Positions 60,810 to 64,000 of a DNA stretch of 64,000 nt are shown here, piece after piece. A program made the translations under genes and the position numbers. Origin of the DNA: Saprospiraceae bacterium (GTDB lineage: Bacteria > Bacteroidota > Bacteroidia > Chitinophagales > Saprospiraceae); contig JAHBTW010000009.1 in NCBI GenBank assembly GCA_019638385.1, forward strand, positions 62,001-126,000, read 5' to 3'. The notes under the pieces were generated by a model. The model was not told the origin of the DNA. It saw only the letters and a program-made list of their open reading frames with translations, and ran no database searches. Position 1 is the stretch's first letter. Each line of letters starts with the position of its first letter.

Positions 60810-62120
60810 TTGAAATTTTCAGAATTCGGCCTTACCGCCACCCTTTTAGAGGGATTGGAAGCCATGCGCTTCGAAAATGCCACCCCGATACAAGAACAGG
60901 CCATACCCGCCATCATGGAAGGTAAAGACATGCTCGCCTGCGCCCAAACCGGCACCGGCAAAACGGCGGCTTTCCTGTTGCCGGTGTTGCATAGAATCAC
61001 CGAAAACCCGCCCGCCGGCATTGACACACTCATCATTGTACCCACCCGCGAACTCGCCATGCAGATAGACCGCGAACTCGAAGGGTTTTCTTATTTCACG
61101 CCGGTGAGCGCCATCCCCATTTACGGCGGCCGCGACGGCCATTCGATGGAACTGGAGCGCAGCGCCCTCAAAAAAGGCGCCTCTATTGTGATCGTCACGC
61201 CGGGCCGCTTCATTGCCCACTTAGACCTCGGCTATGTGGACCTCACCAAAGTGCGGCACCTCATCCTCGACGAAGCCGACCGCATGTTGGACATGGGCTT
61301 CTCCCAGGACATCATGAAGATCGTCAGCACCATGCCGCGCTCCCGCCAAACGCTTATGTTTTCGGCTACCATGCCTCCGCAAATACGCAAGTTTGCCAAA
61401 GAACTGCTCCGCGATCCGGTAGAAATCAGCATCTCCATCTCCAAGCCGGCGGAAAACATCCGGCAATTGGCCTTCGAGGTGGAAGACGAAGCCAAGTACC
61501 CCTTAGTGGAGCGCCTGCTCGCCGAGCGGTCACACATGGAGCGCGTCATCATTTTTGCCGGCGCCAAAATAAAAGTACGCGAAGTGGCCAATCGCCTGGC
61601 ACAACGCGGCATGAAGGTAGGCGCCATACACTCCGACCTCGAACAGTTTGAGCGCGAGGAGCGCCTGCTGGCTTTCCGCAACGGCTCCCTGCCCATCGTG
61701 GTGGCCACCGATGTATTGTCAAGAGGCATTGATGTAAAAGGCATTGATCTGGTTATCAATTTCGATGTACCGGGCGATGCTGAGGACTATGTACACCGCA
61801 TCGGTCGTACCGCCCGCGCAGAAGCGATGGGCGAGGCCATTACTTTCATCAACCGCAAAGACCGCATCCGCTTTGGACGCATCGAAAAACTCATCGGCAG
61901 AGTCATCGAAAAAGAACGAATAGCCGATACCGGCGGTAGCGGCGACAACAGAGACAACCGCCGCCGCGATCAACGCCCGCCGCGCAGAGACAACGCACCC
62001 CGCAAATCCGGCCCCGGCGAGCAATCCGGCCCGCCGAAAAACAGCAACCGAAACCGCTGGAACAAGAAAAAATCAGGCAGCGGGCCTCGTCCGCAGAGCG
62101 GCCCTAAGCCAAGCGAATAA
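60810..62120 (+). CDS. DEAD-box RNA helicase (RhlE-like)
   Basis: A 436-residue ATP-dependent RNA helicase. Motif order: Q-motif (TPIQEQAIPAI), Walker A AQTGTGKT, PTRELAMQ, TPGR, DEAD box in LILDEADRMLDMGF, SAT in LMFSATMP, and the C-terminal helicase motifs VVATDVLSRGIDV and YVHRIGRTARA. The tail after about 375 is a basic, arginine- and glycine-rich extension (RRDQRPPRRDNAPRKSG). Family members unwind rRNA or mRNA structure, often in the cold. Start is TTG at 60810 giving MKFSEFGLTATL, the usual RhlE-type N terminus; no ATG is available. Confidence 0.95.
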   Translation: MKFSEFGLTATLLEGLEAMRFENATPIQEQAIPAIMEGKDMLACAQTGTGKTAAFLLPVLHRITENPPAGIDTLIIVPTRELAMQIDRELEGFSYFTPVSAIPIYGGRDGHSMELERSALKKGASIVIVTPGRFIAHLDLGYVDLTKVRHLILDEADRMLDMGFSQDIMKIVSTMPRSRQTLMFSATMPPQIRKFAKELLRDPVEISISISKPAENIRQLAFEVEDEAKYPLVERLLAERSHMERVIIFAGAKIKVREVANRLAQRGMKVGAIHSDLEQFEREERLLAFRNGSLPIVVATDVLSRGIDVKGIDLVINFDVPGDAEDYVHRIGRTARAEAMGEAITFINRKDRIRFGRIEKLIGRVIEKERIADTGGSGDNRDNRRRDQRPPRRDNAPRKSGPGEQSGPPKNSNRNRWNKKKSGSGPRPQSGPKPSE

Positions 62121-62272
62121 AGAGCCTGATTCCGATGCAAAGGAAAGGAGGCGTTTGCCGTATCGGTGTAAGTTAAAGCTTGCAAGAACGGGGGTTCCGG
62201 TTTTTAAAAACCAATATCAAAACAGGCAAAAAGCAAGGGGTAAAATGCAGATAGTGAACAGCTTGCCCCCTG

Positions 62273-62340
62273 CCTCCGCTCCATGAGCTACGGAGGAGGC
62301 CCCATGCCCCATGCCCTATGCTTTTCACCCCATGCCTTTT
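62273..62340. repeat. Short inverted and direct repeats before the DUF4920 gene end
   Basis: CCTCCG and CGGAGG (62273-62296) can pair over an 12-base loop, then CCCATGCC appears three to four times in 40 bases. Possibly a REP-like region; weak. Confidence 0.35.
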
Positions 62341-62361
62341 GCCAATTTCAATCTGAATTCA

Positions 62362-62847
62362 CTACTTCAGCAGCAACACGCCCGAAGCCATAAACTTGAG
62401 TTTCCGGGCCGGCTCGGTGATGAGCGCGATCTCTTCCGGCGTTTTTCCTGCGTCTTCGGCGTAGTGGCGCAGTTCGTCCACGGGGGTCACTTCGTAGTAG
62501 GCATATCCGTCCACGATGACTTCACGGCCCGCGATGTCCTTGGGCATAAAGAAGCCGTAGTCTTTGAACTGCACCATCATTTTACCCTGATCTTCCTTGT
62601 CGGAAACGAGGTTCATCCAGCAACCTTTTGCCTGGCACACATCCTCTACGGCGGCGCGTACTTTTACCTTTATTTTCTCTTTGCCCTCAATGCGTTTGAG
62701 CATCTGATCGTAAGTGACGGCGCCTTTCCCCTTGATCGCCTCGCCGAAAGATTCGGCTTTGGGGTTTCCTTTGCCGGCCTTGCCCGCCGGTTGGGCAAAA
62801 GTTGCCAGCGGCAACAACATACATGCGAATAACAGGTATTTTAACAT
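62362..62847 (-). CDS. DUF4920 domain-containing secreted protein
   Basis: A 161-residue exported protein (signal peptide about 1-18, ending ATFAQ). The mature domain matches DUF4920: AVTYDQMLKRIEGKEKIKVKVRAAVEDVC, then CQAKGCWMNLV (a CXXXC pair), MVQFKDYGFFMPKDIAGREVIVDGYAYYEVT. Members are predicted to be periplasmic and often bind copper or act in metal handling, but this is not shown. Start at MLKYLLFACM. The same-strand neighbour to the right is absent, because the gene at 63140 diverges. Confidence 0.85.
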   Translation of the reverse strand: MLKYLLFACMLLPLATFAQPAGKAGKGNPKAESFGEAIKGKGAVTYDQMLKRIEGKEKIKVKVRAAVEDVCQAKGCWMNLVSDKEDQGKMMVQFKDYGFFMPKDIAGREVIVDGYAYYEVTPVDELRHYAEDAGKTPEEIALITEPARKLKFMASGVLLLK

Positions 62848-63139
62848 TGTACTAACGTGTTTTGAGTGAAAAAATAAGTCAGCTAACAAACCGTTAAAAA
62901 AACCTTCCAACGGCTTTTTTGCGCCTGCAAAAGTAAGGATTTTTTTAAAACCGTCATTCGGGGCAACATAGAACGACAATGGCAGTTATTACATTCAGAT
63001 TTTAAAAATGTCTATATAATCCAAAACCGAATTTATATACCGCACTGCTACAAATTCAACCACAGCAACCGCTACTTACTCCCGGCGCTCCCGCAGATAA
63101 TTAATGGATTGCTGTGCCATCACGGTCAAACACCCAAGC

Positions 63140-64000
63140 ATGAGAGTGATCCTGAGTTTGTCAGCGGCATTGGTCTGCCTCACGCCTTTACAGGCGCAAT
63201 TCAAATGCCTTAGCGGCAATTGTTACAACGGCTACAGCGAGTGCGTGTACCCCAGCGGTGCGCGCTTCGCGGGCTATTTCGTGGATGGCCGCATCCACGG
63301 CGAAGGCACCATTGTGTTCAGCAACGGCGACCGCTACACCGGTCAATGGAGAGACCATCACCGCGAAGGGCTGGGCGAATTCACCTTTGCCGACGGCCGG
63401 GTGTATAAAGGCCGGTTTGTGCGCAACCGCTTTCAGGGCGAAGGCGTCCTCCACTACCCCAACGGCGACCGATACGAAGGGCTGTTTTCCGACGGGCTGC
63501 GGCACGGCAGCGGTACGCTCTATCAGGGCGGCGGCAACAACCTGACCGGTATGTGGGAGTTTGACAACTACCGGCCCGAATGGGGCAAATCGGTGGCGCT
63601 GAGCGATACGCTCAACCTGCGCAACTGCAACCTGACACCCTGTGCAGACGGCATGGGCAAATACGCCTACCGCGACGGCTCGCGCTACTACGGTCAGTTT
63701 GTAAAAGGACTGCCCCAGGGCGCCGGTTCGGTATATTATCAAAGCGGCGACCGCTACGAGGGGGAGTGGAAAAGCCATGCGCCCAACGGCCGCGGCGTGA
63801 TGTACTACAAAAGCGGGAAAGTACTGGGCGCTCAATGGGAAGCCGGCAAACCCGTGCGGGAGCTGTTTACTGAAGGTCCGCATTTCGACCGCGGCGGCGT
63901 CACGGTGGAGCGCAGCAATGAGGTGCGCATCTGGGCCGTCATCATCGGCGTGGCGCAATACAACCACATGCCTACCCTCCGCTATACCGACGACGATGCC
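63140..64000 (+). CDS. Secreted MORN-repeat protein leading into a caspase-like domain (partial at window end)
   Basis: The frame is open from ATG 63140 to the window end (287 codons, no stop). Signal peptide residues 1-20 (MRVILSLSAALVCLTPLQAQ). Residues about 30-225 contain seven or more MORN repeats of the form GxGxxxxxxGxxYxGxW, such as GEGTIVFSNGDRYTGQW, GLGEFTFADGRVYKGRF, GVLHYPNGDRYEGLF and GAGSVYYQSGDRYEGEW. From about residue 263 the sequence VRIWAVIIGVAQYNHMPTLRYTDDDA begins a peptidase C14 caspase-like p20 domain. The catalytic His-Cys lie beyond the window. No mobile-element marks. The region upstream of the ATG shows no clear promoter. Confidence 0.75.
   Translation, partial: MRVILSLSAALVCLTPLQAQFKCLSGNCYNGYSECVYPSGARFAGYFVDGRIHGEGTIVFSNGDRYTGQWRDHHREGLGEFTFADGRVYKGRFVRNRFQGEGVLHYPNGDRYEGLFSDGLRHGSGTLYQGGGNNLTGMWEFDNYRPEWGKSVALSDTLNLRNCNLTPCADGMGKYAYRDGSRYYGQFVKGLPQGAGSVYYQSGDRYEGEWKSHAPNGRGVMYYKSGKVLGAQWEAGKPVRELFTEGPHFDRGGVTVERSNEVRIWAVIIGVAQYNHMPTLRYTDDDA

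Noticed and set aside
62273..62340. A possible regulatory RNA made of CCCATGCC repeats
   Set aside because: The repeats are short and irregular, with no stable structure beyond one 6-bp stem.

Overview
The window most likely comes from a member of the Bacteroidota, probably a Saprospiria-type bacterium (Lewinella, Haliscomenobacter or Phaeodactylibacter-like) of moderately high GC. The grounds are lineage-typical families (DUF2851, DUF4920, GIN/DUF2807, FecR plus STN, CarboxypepD_reg-TonB receptor, a T9SS sorting-domain remnant, a dockerin-bearing lysyl-endopeptidase-like protein), the Bacteroidetes -7 promoter element TAnnTTTG before several genes, and little Shine-Dalgarno signal. This is a judgement from protein families; no 16S gene is present.

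Layout. 0-8.4 kb: end of BamA, a flippase-like membrane protein with a tiny partner, a VWA protein, DUF2851, an HD hydrolase, a secreted serine peptidase with dockerin, and queA. 8.4-9.5 kb: a debris zone with an AT-rich VOC gene, a possible retroelement tail and an orphan T9SS sorting domain. 9.6-15.3 kb: the most interesting module, a hybrid two-component/AraC regulator directly upstream of a large secreted protein with FG-GAP repeats, a beta-trefoil-like region, a C2-like region and an actinoporin-like C terminus; a 21-bp-period direct repeat lies at the promoter of the secreted protein. 15.4-23.7 kb: a lysin-like protein, priA, and an operon of FecR, STN/surface-repeat protein, beta-barrel and GIN lipoprotein. 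23.8-25.5 kb: a MITE-like palindrome and an intact IS4-type element next to a Clp-like AAA+ gene. 27.8-47.5 kb: mostly housekeeping and envelope genes (M50 protease, acyl-CoA dehydrogenase, SDR, M16 peptidase, ung, ugd, LysM, TonB receptor, glpK, two tandem redoxin-like proteins, hydrolase, GCS2-CBS fusion). 47.9-48.4 kb: a compact array of five tRNA or tRNA-like genes, some with unusual structure. 48.4-58.5 kb: Uma2, a TPR lipoprotein, a cytochrome, manA, a membrane protein, aldehyde dehydrogenase, a LuxC-type reductase, rluD and hemolysin III. 58.6-60.7 kb: tRNA-Gly and tRNA-Ser, a duplicated tRNA 3' end, a truncated IS630 transposase and a cytolysin domain-4-like gene. 60.8-64 kb: a DEAD-box helicase, DUF4920 and the start of a secreted MORN-caspase protein cut by the window end.

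How the parts relate. Six intergenic hairpin elements with arms built from 7-bp AGCT-containing units are scattered from 0.4 to 42 kb, mainly at gene ends. Two separate loci carry pore-forming-toxin-like folds (actinoporin-like at 9.6 kb, cytolysin domain-4-like at 60 kb), and a third secreted protein carries a caspase domain, which suggests an arsenal aimed at other cells. These functional assignments come from reading motifs by eye and no homology search was run.
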